A DNA stretch of 64,000 bases from Paramoeba atlantica (taxonomy: Eukaryota > Discosea): assembly GCA_977017575.1 (NCBI GenBank), contig CDRNVI010000071.1:248001-312000 (forward strand). The letters are read 5' to 3'. Every line of letters starts with the position of its first letter. Within the stretch, counting starts at the first letter, position 1. Both the position numbers and the translations under genes were made by a program. Shown here one piece after another: positions 10,031 through 19,466 of this stretch. Below the pieces are notes generated by a model. That model saw only the letters and a list, made by a program, of their open reading frames with translations, searched no databases and was not told the DNA's origin.

Positions 10031-10440
10031 CTACTCCCCTGAGGCCACTCTCAGCATCTGAGCGTTGCCGCGTTGGATGGCGACGCCAGTGGCCATAATC
10101 ATGTGCTCTGTAGAGCCTTTTGGGTTGGAAGTTTGCCGGCCCAAGTTCCGCAAAAGGGAATGTGTCGCGTTCCCCGGGATTCCGAAGACCGTGAAGGCTA
10201 GCGGGTAGAGGACCACCCCTCTCTCGTTTGCCATCTCTCCATTTTTTTTAAGCTTCTCGGCTTCCGCTTTGGCGAGTGTGCAGCCTGGATTTTTGTTTTC
10301 GGCCTCCACATACGATGCGGCCAGGGGATTCACCACGGTAACGTCGATAAGAACGAGCTGACGTAGGAGGTAGCTGATTTGGTAGGTAGGAGGTAGCGGA
10401 GTCGGAGGGCAGTCTGTCATTCCGGTTCGGACATCATGTA
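10031..10440 (-). mobile_element. LINE fragment: restriction-like endonuclease C-terminal domain
   Basis: The minus-strand reading contains LIDVTVVNPLAASYVEAENK, then AKAEAEKLKKNGE and VVLYPLAFTVFGIPGNATHS. This is the pattern of the PD-(D/E)XK-type domain found after the reverse transcriptase in some non-LTR retrotransposons (D-V-T-x-x-x-P-L, A-x-x-x-E-x-K-x-x-K, then F-x-P-L-A-F-x-x-x-G). No reverse transcriptase motifs were found beside it, so this is a 3' fragment of the element. T-runs and A-runs near 10445-10460 and 10548-10562 flank it. It lies directly beside the Merlin-type MITE. Subfamily uncertain. Confidence 0.5.
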
Positions 10441-10649
10441 TTCTTTTTTTTTTTTTAACAATAATAATAAAAAGAAGCAATTTATGCCCAATTCAATCGC
10501 GCGTTCCGGACCGGGTCTTTCGACCACTCCTCGGCCTGACTTGTAAGTCTTTTTTTTTTTTTTGCGGTGTATTCCGATCGATTGGGAAGTGCTTGGAGCC
10601 AGTACCGGGAGTAGATGTTGTTGACTTGCAACAGACCCTTTTTGCAAAG

Positions 10650-11262
10650 CAAAGTTATTAGTAATAACTTGGACTAGTAAACCTAGCTTGGACTAGTAAA
10701 CTAGTAATTACTAAAAGTAGTAAACAAGCTAGTAATTACTAAAGTTACTACTTTTTTGGTCACGTACTTTTGGTCAGATTTAGGTAACATGTTAAGCTTT
10801 GGAAGAGCTCTACTTTACAGAAACGGTATCTTTATCGTTGTGGAGAATGAATATCACCATCCTCCATTCATCTGAATATCTCAATACTATTCTCAACATT
10901 AATATCTAAATATTAATGTGTACTACAAAACATACTCCAAAACGTACGCTCGGATAAATAAACTGATAACAATTTTTAAACTTAGTCATTCTGTTCACGT
11001 GGGGGAAAACAAAGCGATTGAATAAAGCCCACGAAAAAAATTCACATGAAAACAGAAGCAAAACTCGTAAGCACAATCGAACACATAATTTAATTTTCTC
11101 CAGCTCCGAAAATGACATGCTCGCCCAAGTTCAAAGTCCGTCCTGCATATCTCGCACAATGATGCAAAAAGAAAAAATGATGATAATTCAAAATCGAGGG
11201 TTCGCCCAAGTTCGAAATCCTTCGTACAGTTCACGCACAATAGAGTAATGCAAATAAGAGTT
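10650..11262. other. Non-coding spacer with ACTAGTAATTACT-type repeats
   Basis: From 10655 to 10760 the units TAGTAATTACTA and GGACTAGTAAAC repeat irregularly. The rest, to the hAT remnant, is AT-rich. Around 11110-11235 there are two diverged copies of a GCCCAAGTTCRAANTCC block. No gene recognised. Confidence 0.45.
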
Positions 11263-11853
11263 CTACAAAACCCGTAAATTACTTCGAAGAAACATCTGCG
11301 TTGACACAACGTCAGTACCAATAGAAGCTTGGCGAGCTGAGTACTTGTGACCTAATATGGAGAGTATAGAGTCACAGGCCGTCACCAAAGGCGGAACAAA
11401 GAGATAACCCATGGCAGCTTCATATATCGTCGGAAAGAGTTCTCGACCGACCATATCCCACCATGCTTCATCACTAGTTCCTGCGGCATACTGGAAATCT
11501 TGACAGGAAATAAACGAATGCCATGCAGCTGGGCTGATCGAAAACATCGGATACCCGCTTTGAAACAAGTCATTCGCTCGATCGGCGGAAATCGGAGCCT
11601 TACCGCTAGGACGAGCAACAAGGGTAATCCATTCGGGAGAAAACCACATAACATTCCCCCAAAACTTCATGAAATGGGTGTCGGATAGCCTAGCAACATG
11701 ACGGGCAATAGACCTGGTCAGCTTTGATGGTGCACTGGGCTCAGCAGAGTAGTCAAGCAGTCGCACACACATCGGATATACTAGAGTTGCCATTGCTCGG
11801 TCACACATGTCAGACAACTGACTGAGTGCTTTATGCAGCACAATGCAGTACAA
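11263..11853 (-). mobile_element. hAT transposase C-terminal fragment
   Basis: The 196-codon frame ends with the hAT dimerisation region: DEAWWDMVGRELFPTIYEAA, then YLFVPPLVTACDSILSILGH, and VVSTQMFLRSN. This corresponds to the family pattern W..(Y/F)P.L...A...L.IP......E..FS..G......R..........L..N. The usual S-E-R is replaced by C-D-S, so the copy is probably inactive. The DDE part upstream is missing: the frame begins where the dispersed repeat B1 starts. It is a transposon relic in the middle of the element-rich region, on the same strand as the host genes. Confidence 0.6.
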
Positions 11854-12245
11854 TAGGGGAAACGATTTTGGAAAATATTTTTTTTGCCATTTTTTTCGCC
11901 AAGTTGAATTTTCTTTCGAAAAAATCCGGACTTGGCGGACCCGTCCTGCGGATACGAGGCGGGGTCACCCCCGGGTAGGGGGGTGGAAAATGCGCGCCAA
12001 GACCCCGGCTACCCCTTCTGCGGGTTTGTTTCGAAAAAATAAATTTCAAAAAAATTTCGTGCGGTATGCTCCCCCCCTAGACCCCCCATTTTTTTCAATT
12101 ATTTCAATTTTGGACCACCGGAGCCCCCTTTTATAATTTTTTCTTCTATTATATTACTGTGTTCCTCTTTATATTTTCACTGTTTTTGTTCACTTTTTTT
12201 CATTAATCGAGGGTAGAGCGGTAGTTTTACAACCACCGTAATTAT
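11848..12245. repeat. Dispersed repeat B, copy 1 (uninterrupted)
   Basis: About 400 bp shared with 39838-41600 and partly with 42370-42590. Landmarks are CTTGGCGGACCCGTCCTGCG, the palindromic GGGTCACCCCCGGGTAGGGG, CTACCCCTTCTGCGGGTTTG and TTTGGACCACCGGAGCCCCC. It continues through TTACTGTGTTCCTC and TATATTTTCACTGTTTTTGT to a GTAGAGCGGTAGTTTTACAACCACC end. This copy is the empty site for the insertion at 40156-41509. Confidence 0.75.
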
Positions 12246-12720
12246 ACCTCCTAGGTATAATAACCTGGACGGTGGTTTATACTGAAAGTTCTTAACCAAT
12301 ATTGAATATTGGTTAAATAAATAATGAGAATATTATTCTCATTTTATTCCTTTGCCCACTAAATGCATTTTACTTATCTTAAGAACCCAATTACAGTGTT
12401 ATATTTAATTACGGTATTATTTAATTACGCTTTTAAGGTTATTTTTGGCTAAAATTAATCATAATTAAATTAACCGTAATATAAGCCACTCGGAAATTAA
12501 TAATTTTTGAACACACTTTTTGAGTAACTTTTAAGCACCCAAGCCATTGGATTCGTCTGTGATCATTTTATAAAGGTTTTCGTATGAAAGTGAGGCCGAT
12601 GGTGATAGACATGAAAGAAAAGTATTTTTTTTCGGGGCTAAAAATAATCTTAATTAAAAATAACCGTAATTAAAAATAGCCGTAATATAATCCACTCGTA
12701 TTTGAATACTTCACTGTAAC
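12246..12720. other. AT-rich spacer with TAATTA motifs
   Basis: Repeated TTAATTA and NNCCGTAATATAA(G/T)CCACTCG units (12475-12492 and 12684-12703) suggest a short direct duplication. The stretch 12258-12285 ends in CCTGGACGGTGGTTTATA, which recurs at about 13230-13250 and, inverted, near 14648-14662. No coding signal. Confidence 0.4.
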
Positions 12721-12895
12721 GTGAAGACTTACTTTCTATATGGACTAACATTTCATTTTGGACTGATGAATGGGAGTTGTCCGCGTCCTCCCGATCGCCA
12801 GTTCCCTATCGCCAAGTTTGATAGACATTGCGACTCAATAGGTCTGCTAAGTTTTCTTTTGCGCTTCGCGTTCCGGTATCACGTGTATATTGTAA

Positions 12896-13886
12896 TAAAG
12901 GGGGGGTTCGTCTATTATTAACAAACTTTTTTGTTAATAATAGACGGTTTGTTAATAATACACTGCCGACTAATATTATTGAGTTTTTAATTATTGGCGA
13001 AGCTCTGCAACTTTTAATTAAAAAATCATTAATTTTTGTGCCAGTAATTTTCGTAGAAATTTGTACTTATCGACAAACAATAGAAGTTGTTAGTAGAGGG
13101 GCGGAAAACCCCAAAATTAGGTCAAAAGGGTTTTTTTTCTCCCAAAAAGATTCAAGAATTTTTACGGGGAAGAAAGTTGCTTTTTACCAAAAAATTACTA
13201 TCCTTAGGAAGTACAATAGGTGTCCCTAGGTATAGCCCGGACGGTGGTTTGCATCTCTCTAATCTTGTCAAATGCGTTGCGAAGGGAAGGTTATTAAGAG
13301 GTCATTAAGTGAGGGGATGCGGGTGTGATCTCGCATGATCTCACGACCGGGTGCTGACATAAAGCCAATCTCGCTCCTCCTGCGTCAAATCCTCTCATAA
13401 AATTTGAATTTTTGTGTAACATCTATGGCACTCTTCTCTAATATCTTGGTTGCCAAGATCAGACCTCATGAGAAATTCAAAAATTGACCAAAAAGATAAA
13501 AAAAATGTTTCTCGCCAAAAATTGACAACTTTTAATTAAAAAAACAATAATTTTTGTGCCATGAATTTTAGCGATAATAATTTTGGGCTTGGGTGTAGAT
13601 GAAATAATACCCCCTTTTTCAATAATAGATGAACTTTTCATCTATTATTAACAATCGACCTTTTCGGCTTATTTTCGGCTTGTTTCCTACCCTTGCCCCC
13701 AAGAATAACCCCACTTTTACGAAAAAAAGCTCCATGAAAGTTAGGTTTAGCGGATTTTCCTTTAGGGAAGCTGAGAAAAATGAAGAAAATTAATTCTTGT
13801 TAATAATAGATGAATGTTAATAATAGATGAAATAATACCATTTTTAATAATAGATGGTTGTTAATAATAGACGAACCCCCCTTTAG
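12896..13886. mobile_element. Inverted-repeat element E, about 990 bp, non-autonomous
   Basis: The left end GGGGTTCGTCTATTATTAAC and right end GTTAATAATAGACGAACCCC are complementary over at least 28 bp. Next to each end the motif TTAATAATAGATGAA is repeated in both orientations (12935-12965; 13619-13654; 13799-13872). The interior is AT-rich, and no frame resembles a transposase. It looks like a MITE or a deletion derivative of a DNA transposon. Confidence 0.6.
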
Positions 13887-13889
13887 GCA

Positions 13890-14110
13890 AAATCGTTTAA
13901 TATTCTTGCAAGCACTTCGGATATATGCGCTGATTCAGACCACTGTTTTCTAATCGCGTATTCGACGCTGGTATTATCTATCATAAGTCGGATGATGCTT
14001 CATGTTCGCCAAAAGGTTGAAAAGGATGAAATCGCGCGTTCCACCTCCAGGGTCTCCGCTTTGTTAATCTCGATCTCTGTCTCCCACTGGGCTCCGGTAG
14101 CGTAAACCTA
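13890..14110 (-). mobile_element. Retroelement RNase H-like relic (broken)
   Basis: The minus strand carries a short coding relic resembling a retroelement RNase H domain, with a conserved acidic DN-type motif in a typical context. It is clearly broken and short, with no terminal repeats or other retroelement domains identified nearby. The family cannot be assigned. It looks old. Confidence 0.35.
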
Positions 14111-14455
14111 CCGCGCGTTCGAATCATCCGCAAAAGAAGCGATTAAAAGACACAGGAGAGGAAGATACCAAAGTGTCAACAGGCGAAGAACTCAAGGAAA
14201 GCCGTCAGAAGACTGCGATAACCAACAAGACAACAAAGGTATTGTTAAGTTCACGACCAAATAAGGGCAATAAGAAAGTAAACGTAACAAAAACATGAAA
14301 CGTGACCTCTTTCATGTGCTAACGTGATTTACATAGGGGGTGCAGTTTAGTTCCAATATTTTCTTTGTATCGTTGCAAGATTCAGAATCAAGATGTGAAT
14401 TAACCCGTTTGCTGTCGTGCTCACATCGGTAAATGCTAATTTGAGTATTATAGTG

Positions 14456-14535
14456 TTAAACCCTGTTCCGGGTTAATGTGCCTATAGCTACTTATTGTGC
14501 CGGGGTGGACACAATAACCCGGAACACGGTTTAAT
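14456..14535. repeat. Inverted repeat around TGTTCCGGGTTA
   Basis: TTAAACCCTGTTCCGGGTTA at the left pairs with TAACCCGGAACACGGTTTAA at the right, about 20 bp per arm with one or two mismatches, around a 40-bp loop. It probably marks a tiny MITE or fold-back element. Confidence 0.6.
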
Positions 14536-14668
14536 TTGAATAATGTAGCTCCGTGGGTAGCGAAAAATGTGGTTCCGGTGGATGATAACGCAAAAGTTTG
14601 TCTAAAATCCGGTCCACCATGGCAAGAATTGGCGATTTGAATATTAAACCACCGTCCGGGTTATTATA

Positions 14669-15244
14669 CAGGGGGGATCAGCTAAATCTGGGGGGGGTCT
14701 TAAATTTGTAAAAGCTGGCCAATTTTGGAAAGTAATACTGCATTCGATAACTCTCGAATAGCCCTCTTGGGGAACCTATGACGTTTCCCGTGCTTTTACG
14801 CACATCACTTTTAGATAAAAATTACGTTTCTTCGGGGTGCAAAATTTGTATTTTTTCACATTTTTTTACTTTTTTGCCTGTTTTTTCCCATTTTTGGAGC
14901 ATTCATACCACAAAGACTGGTGCACTCACATTCTTCTCGAAGGAAATTCTCGGAGAGCCGTTTCTTACCCTCAGATAAAACAAAACTAACGCATATAATG
15001 TTGTTCGTTCAAGATTTGTCATTTCACCTTTTTGCAATTTTCTAGAAAAAATTGCAATTGACTTTTTTGAACCACCTGTCATTTTACAAAAATGTTATCT
15101 ATGCGGGAAACGACATAGATTCCACAAGACTTGTAGATTCCACAAGAGGGCTATTCGAGAGCTCTCGAATGCGCTATTATTTTCCAAAATTGACCACTTT
15201 TTACAAATTTTAGACCCCCCCCCAGATTTAGCTGATCCCCCCTG
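14669..15244. mobile_element. MITE C, 576 bp, about 105-bp TIRs, TA flanks
   Basis: The ends CAGGGGGGATCAGCTAAATC and GATTTAGCTGATCCCCCCTG are perfect complements. The similarity runs about 105 bp inward, through a GGCCAATTTTGGAAA block and a CTCTCGAATAGCCCTCTT block. Both ends are flanked by TA, the target duplication typical of Tc1/mariner-like elements. The interior has no transposase. A further end of the same family lies at 15694-15784. Confidence 0.7.
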
Positions 15245-15259
15245 TACATTGGAAGGCGT

Positions 15260-15450
15260 GCGCGAGCGGAGGGGACTTCGTTTTCTGGGGCTTCAGGGGT
15301 AAAAGAATATGAAATGCCACAAATATTAAAAGTTTCGTGGTTATCATACCCTAACTGATCAAATCTCTTGACTATGTCAACCTGATTTCCTGGTGAGTTT
15401 CCCTCATCCAATGGAACATTGAAAATTACGCGCGGTGAGGGGAAAAGATT
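15260..15450 (-). pseudogene. Coding-like remnant, partner of 5230-5454
   Basis: The frame reads VIFNVPLDEGNSPGNQVDIV, then KRFDQLGYDNHETFNICGIS and YSFTPEAPENE. Its second half matches the peptide at 5230-5454. The C-terminal end runs directly into MITE C, and neither side extends into a recognisable protein. The family is unknown. Shared peptide conservation with diverged DNA suggests two relics of one gene or element. Confidence 0.4.
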
Positions 15451-15693
15451 GCGTTGCTTCGTAATCGGCAATAAAAAGCATGCGCCAGATTACGTTTACG
15501 TGTCCAGGCGAATATGCTCTTTCAGAGTGTTTATCGGGCGATCGTCCTCGATCCCGTTTTGTGGCACAAATCAGGGGAGAAATCAGAAAAACTGTGAAAA
15601 CTGCAAAGTTTTTTCTATCAAAAAACAAAGTTTTTGATGTGCTTTCAAAAATCCAATTAACGCGGATTCCATGAATGCACGTTCATGAGCCTG

Positions 15694-15784
15694 TCCGAGA
15701 GCTCTCGAATGCGCTATAACTTTCCAATTTTGGACCGGTTTTACAAATTTTAGACCCCCGCACATCCAAATTTACACCCCTGTA
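15694..15784. mobile_element. Solo end of a MITE C relative
   Basis: This block is a diverged copy of the right terminal repeat of the element at 14669-15244 (GAGAGCTCTCGAATGCGCTA, ACAAATTTTAGACCCCCGC) and ends in CACCCCTGTA. Its left partner is not obvious. The stretch between this end and MITE C contains the coding-like remnant, so a larger decayed element could span both. Confidence 0.5.
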
Positions 15785-15829
15785 AGTTCTGCACCTGTCT
15801 CTGATGCAGTAGGGGGGGGGGGCACAATT

Positions 15830-16265
15830 TTAGGCTCTTCGTTATACACGGTGGTTGTTTTCAACTTAGAAGTCACTCATGCTGCGCTCTTCGCGTTGAA
15901 AACTACCACCGCGTATACCGAAGAGCCTAAAAAAGAAAAATTGACCTGGAAAGCTGAAGAAAACGGAAAGATTATAGACAAGAATATAGCTAAAAAAATA
16001 GCCTATTTTCGGGTAAAAATGGGGTGATTTGTGCGTATTGAAATGGGGTCAATTTTGGGTATTTTTGCTCTCGGGGCACTAAATCCGACATTTGCGCGTG
16101 GGAAATCACTCGTAGGCATGAATGAAGGCTTTCGGAACGTAATGGGTAGAGAATACGACTCCAACCACACCATTCTTTCGACACAAAAAGGCCCCTTGGG
16201 GTCCGAAAAATACCTTTTCACCTTTTTTGGCCAAAAACGGGTCATTTTGGGAGGCATTGCACGGC
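15830..16265 (+). mobile_element. Fold-back element D, copy 1
   Basis: It opens with a 101-bp near-palindrome: TTAGGCTCTTCGTTATACAC then GGTGGTTGTTTTCAAC, mirrored by GTTGAAAACTACCACCGCGT and ATACCGAAGAGCCTAA. A body of about 330 bp follows (AAAGCTGAAGAAAACGGAAA, then TTTTCGGGTAAAAATGGG, ATTTTGGGAGGCATTGCACG). Further copies lie at 19812-20229 (inverted), 39053-39421 and, as a partial copy, 38865-39012. No transposase-like frame. Confidence 0.65.
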
Positions 16266-16359
16266 CTTTCTAAGCCAAAAAAGGGGCGTAATAACCGATC
16301 ATCCCATATTCGCCAGGGGGGCTCAACCTGTACAAACGTCCTAACACAGACCTGCTCTG

Positions 16360-16414
16360 TTCGGCGTAACTTTGTGCTGTTCGCGGCCAGTCGTGTCAAG
16401 GCACGATGAAACAT
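16360..16414 (-). pseudogene. Truncated third copy of the HMG-type gene (first 18 codons)
   Basis: MFHRALTRLAANSTKLRR matches the N-terminus of the two intact genes to the right, with one substitution. Its upstream flank (16415-16497) also matches the flank of the gene starting at 17465. After codon 18 the similarity stops and unrelated sequence joins element D. The tandem array therefore once had at least three members, and the leftmost was destroyed by rearrangement or element insertion. Confidence 0.85.
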
Positions 16415-16964
16415 TTGTTATAGAGATAAGAAACAGGTTAGATAAATTATTTTGAAGTGAGATATGAAATTTCAGAGAAATAGTACGACAGCATTGTACA
16501 CCACATTGTTGCATTCTTTGAGTTTCAAATCAAGTTTGACTTGCTTAGCGTAAAAGTAACAAATAAAATTCAACTCTACCAAACGCAATGATGAAAAAAG
16601 TAATAACTATATAAAGCAATGAAGATAAAGAAATTAGTCTAAGCGTTGGGCCTCTTTCTGTATGGTAGTGTACGAATACCAGAACTATTATCACTAAAAA
16701 GTAGACATTGTTGCTCGAACATGTGAGACTGGACAATTCTTAGAGTCTTTGTTTGAGTACAGTATAAGTATCTTTTGCTTTGAGTGAACATAAAACGAAT
16801 CTATGTGGTGTTACATACGATTTCATTAAGTGCATTGTATTTTCCTGTGATTAATTCATGACAAACATTTCAATCATCCATGTACATCTAAAAGGTTGCT
16901 GCTGTACGTTTCTCTGTAAACAAGATAAAATTTTATTTTACGATAAAGATTATTACTTGGAAAT

Positions 16965-17465
16965 CTACTTTTGCTTACGTACTAACTTTTCAATGAACGC
17001 TTTGCCTTGTTTGCGACGCTTCGCTGCTTCCAACTCTAAAGACTTTTTGGCGCTTGATGACAGGTTCTTATATTTTGCAGAAACCTGCTTTGATACTGCA
17101 CGAAATAGCTTCTTTCGATTCTTGAAATTTGGGCGTTCTGCTGCGTAAATTACTCCCATATGCTTCTTCACAAACAAACCGTAGGATGTGGTGCGTGCAT
17201 TTTTCACCTTCAATTTCAAAGACTTCTTCTCTTTTGCATTCTTGGCAGCAATCTTTCCGAATGATTTTACCTGAGCCCGACTTAACTTCTTGAACGCAGC
17301 ATGCGCAGCCTTCAGCTTAGTTCCCTTCTTTCCTTTAAGGAACTTCGACATAAAGACACTCCTGGGAGTAGCAGGCAAGGAGCGTGTACCCCATGGTTTC
17401 TTGACGAGTTTTCGGCGTAACTTTGCGCTGTTCGCGGCCAATCGTGTCAAAGCACGGTGAAACAT
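16965..17465 (-). CDS. Kinetoplast-associated-type HMG-box protein, copy 1
   Basis: 166 residues, very rich in Lys and Ala. The N-terminus (MFHRALTRLAANSAKLRRKL) is an amphipathic Arg-rich presequence suited to mitochondrial import. Two HMG-like segments follow: about residues 50-85 (KLKAAHAAFKKLSRAQVKSF) and about 90-160 (TTSYGLFVKKHMGVIYAAE, then KYKNLSSSAKKSLELEAAKR). The size, charge and import signal match the KAP/H1-like proteins that condense kinetoplast DNA in kinetoplastids. I infer mitochondrial DNA packaging. It is a tandem paralogue of the gene at 18366-18869, one residue shorter. Confidence 0.8.
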   Translation of the reverse strand: MFHRALTRLAANSAKLRRKLVKKPWGTRSLPATPRSVFMSKFLKGKKGTKLKAAHAAFKKLSRAQVKSFGKIAAKNAKEKKSLKLKVKNARTTSYGLFVKKHMGVIYAAERPNFKNRKKLFRAVSKQVSAKYKNLSSSAKKSLELEAAKRRKQGKAFIEKLVRKQK

Positions 17466-17790
17466 TTGTTATAGAGATAAGAAACAGGTTAGATAAATTA
17501 TTTTGAAGTGAGATATGAAATTTCAGAGAAATATCATATCACATCGTACTTGCTTAGCGTAAAAGTAACAAAAAAAATTCAACTCTACCAAACGCAATGA
17601 TGAGAAAAGTGATAACTATGTAAAGCAATGAGGATAGAGAAATTAGTCTAAGCGTTGGGCCTCTTTCTGTATGGCAGCGTACTAATACCAGAACTATTAT
17701 CACTAAAAAGTAGACAATGTTGCTCGAACATGTGAGACTGGACAATTCTTAGAGTCTTTGTTTGAGTATAGTATAAGTATAAAACAGTTC

Positions 17791-18195
17791 GGTGAAAGGG
17801 GACTTTTTTCCCCCGAAAAAAACTTGAAATTTTTTCATTGTGGTTTCTCAAACAAAATTTCAGTATTATCCAAGTGAGTGATTAAGCATCATATTTTTTG
17901 CTACTTACACGACTCCGCTCTATCTTTTTTCTTTGCACAGGCTGTAAAATGTATGACAGTATCATTTTTTGTAGTTGGGAACCTTGGATGACGTGATGAC
18001 AGAAGCCTGTACCGTACGATGTGAATTGAGGAGTTCTTGTAATCCGCTGTTTAAGGAATTTGAAATTATTGTCCAGGCTCAGAACCAGAACCAAGATAGA
18101 GCTCATAAGTTTTCTTGTTTGGTGTATTTTATTAAGGGAAGTACATGTACGAAGTTAAAAGAGTTTTTTTTGGGGGAAAAAAGTCCCTTTTGACC
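17791..18195. mobile_element. MITE inserted between the two HMG genes, 405 bp
   Basis: The TIRs of about 35 bp are GGTGAAAGGGGACTTTTTTC then CCCCGAAAAAAACTT at the left, and the complement of GGTCAAAAGGGACTTTTTTC then CCCCAAAAAAAAC at the right. Flanks AACAGTTC and AACAATTC look like an 8-bp target duplication with one change, as in hAT or Merlin elements. The other intergenic copy (16540-16850) lacks it, so insertion came after the tandem duplication. Confidence 0.7.
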
Positions 18196-18365
18196 AACAA
18201 TTCTATATGATGTTGCATACAATTTCATTAAGTGCATTGTATTTTCCTTTGACGAATTCATGACAAACATTTCAATCATCCAGGCACATCTAAAAGGTTG
18301 CTGCTGTATTTTTGCATGTAAAAAAAGTTAACGTTCATGTAATAAAAAATTGGTCATTCAGAAGT

Positions 18366-18869
18366 CTACTTTTTTTTACGCATTAACTGTTCAATGAACG
18401 CTTTGCCTTGTTTGCGACGCTTCGCTGCTTCCAACTCTAAAGACTTTTTGGCTCTTGATGACAGGTTCTTATATTTTCTCAAAACCTGTTTTAATACTGC
18501 ACGAAATAGCTTCTTTCGACTCTTGAAGTTTGGGCGTTCTGCTGCGTAAATAACTGCCATATGCTTCTTCACAAACAAAGCGTACGGTGTACTGCGTGCA
18601 TTTTTCACCTTCACTTTCAAAGACTTCTTCTCTTTTGCATTCTTTGCAGCAATCTTTCCGAATGATTTTACCCGAGCCGGGCTCATCTTTTCAAATGCAG
18701 AATGCGCAGCCTTCAGCTTAGGAGTTCCCTTCTTTCCTTTAAGGAACTTCGACATAAAGACACTCCTGGGAGTAGCAGGCAAGGTGCGTGTACCCCATGG
18801 TTTCTTGACGAGTTTTCTGCGTAACTTTGCGCTGTTCGCGGCCAGTCGCGTCAAAGCACGGTGAAACAT
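18366..18869 (-). CDS. Kinetoplast-associated-type HMG-box protein, copy 2
   Basis: 167 residues, about 90% identical to its neighbour. It keeps the same presequence (MFHRALTRLAANSAKLRRKL) and both HMG-like segments. Differences cluster in the basic surface (SPARVKSFGKIAAKNAKEKK, STPYALFVKKHMAVIYAAE, KQVLRKYKNLSSRAKKSLE) and at the C-terminus (FIEQLMRKKK). Its upstream flank differs from that of copy 1, which suggests it is the first member of the array or lies at the array edge. The expected role is compaction of kinetoplast DNA. Confidence 0.8.
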   Translation of the reverse strand: MFHRALTRLAANSAKLRRKLVKKPWGTRTLPATPRSVFMSKFLKGKKGTPKLKAAHSAFEKMSPARVKSFGKIAAKNAKEKKSLKVKVKNARSTPYALFVKKHMAVIYAAERPNFKSRKKLFRAVLKQVLRKYKNLSSRAKKSLELEAAKRRKQGKAFIEQLMRKKK

Positions 18870-19184
18870 GTTTGTTTTAGTAAAAGAAGAAAGTGGAAAC
18901 AGCTTACAGAAGGTGGATTAGATACACTATTTGAAAAAAATCGTGTAACTATAGAGAGGGGTGAAACCTGCAGAAACGTGAGTTGGGCAGGAAAAAATAC
19001 TTACAAGTAGTCAAATTTGAGATTTAGGTTAAAAGGACCCAGACGTGCGCATTTTTCACATTTTTTTAAACTTCACCATTTTATAAAACATTTCACTCTA
19101 AACTAACTTGTACACGTCTACAGTACATTTGCACGTCCAGCAAGAGTCTACGTAGAGGATATAAACGCCTGGCCAAAATAAGGC
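18870..19184. other. Upstream spacer of the HMG array
   Basis: AT-rich non-coding sequence upstream of copy 2, containing pyrimidine-rich tracts on the minus strand that could serve trans-splicing. No gene visible. Confidence 0.4.
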
Positions 19185-19460
19185 ACCCCCCTCCAAAGTT
19201 TCAATACTTCGCTTGTTTGAGCTAATTTTTGTAGCATTTTATAGATCTCAATACAAAGATTTTGCGCGTTAAGAAACGGAACAAAAAATCCAAAGTGCAT
19301 ACATTTGAAAGTCTGATTACTACATTTTCACCCTGTTAAAATTTTCAAAAAAAATTACTCCTTTTTAACGAAAAAGTCTTCCCCCCTCTGAGAAATTCAA
19401 CTTTTTTCATGTTTTTTTGCTCATTTTTGTTGCAAACGAGAGATCTCGTTTCCCTCACGA
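19185..19460 (-). mobile_element. Element A fragment, inverted
   Basis: Read in reverse this matches the right unit of the element at 5841-6773. Shared landmarks are GAGATCTCGTTCGCAACAAA-like, AATTTCTCA, GCGCGTTA and the terminal GGGGGGTG. It is incomplete and diverged. Confidence 0.6.
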
Positions 19461-19466
19461 AGATGA

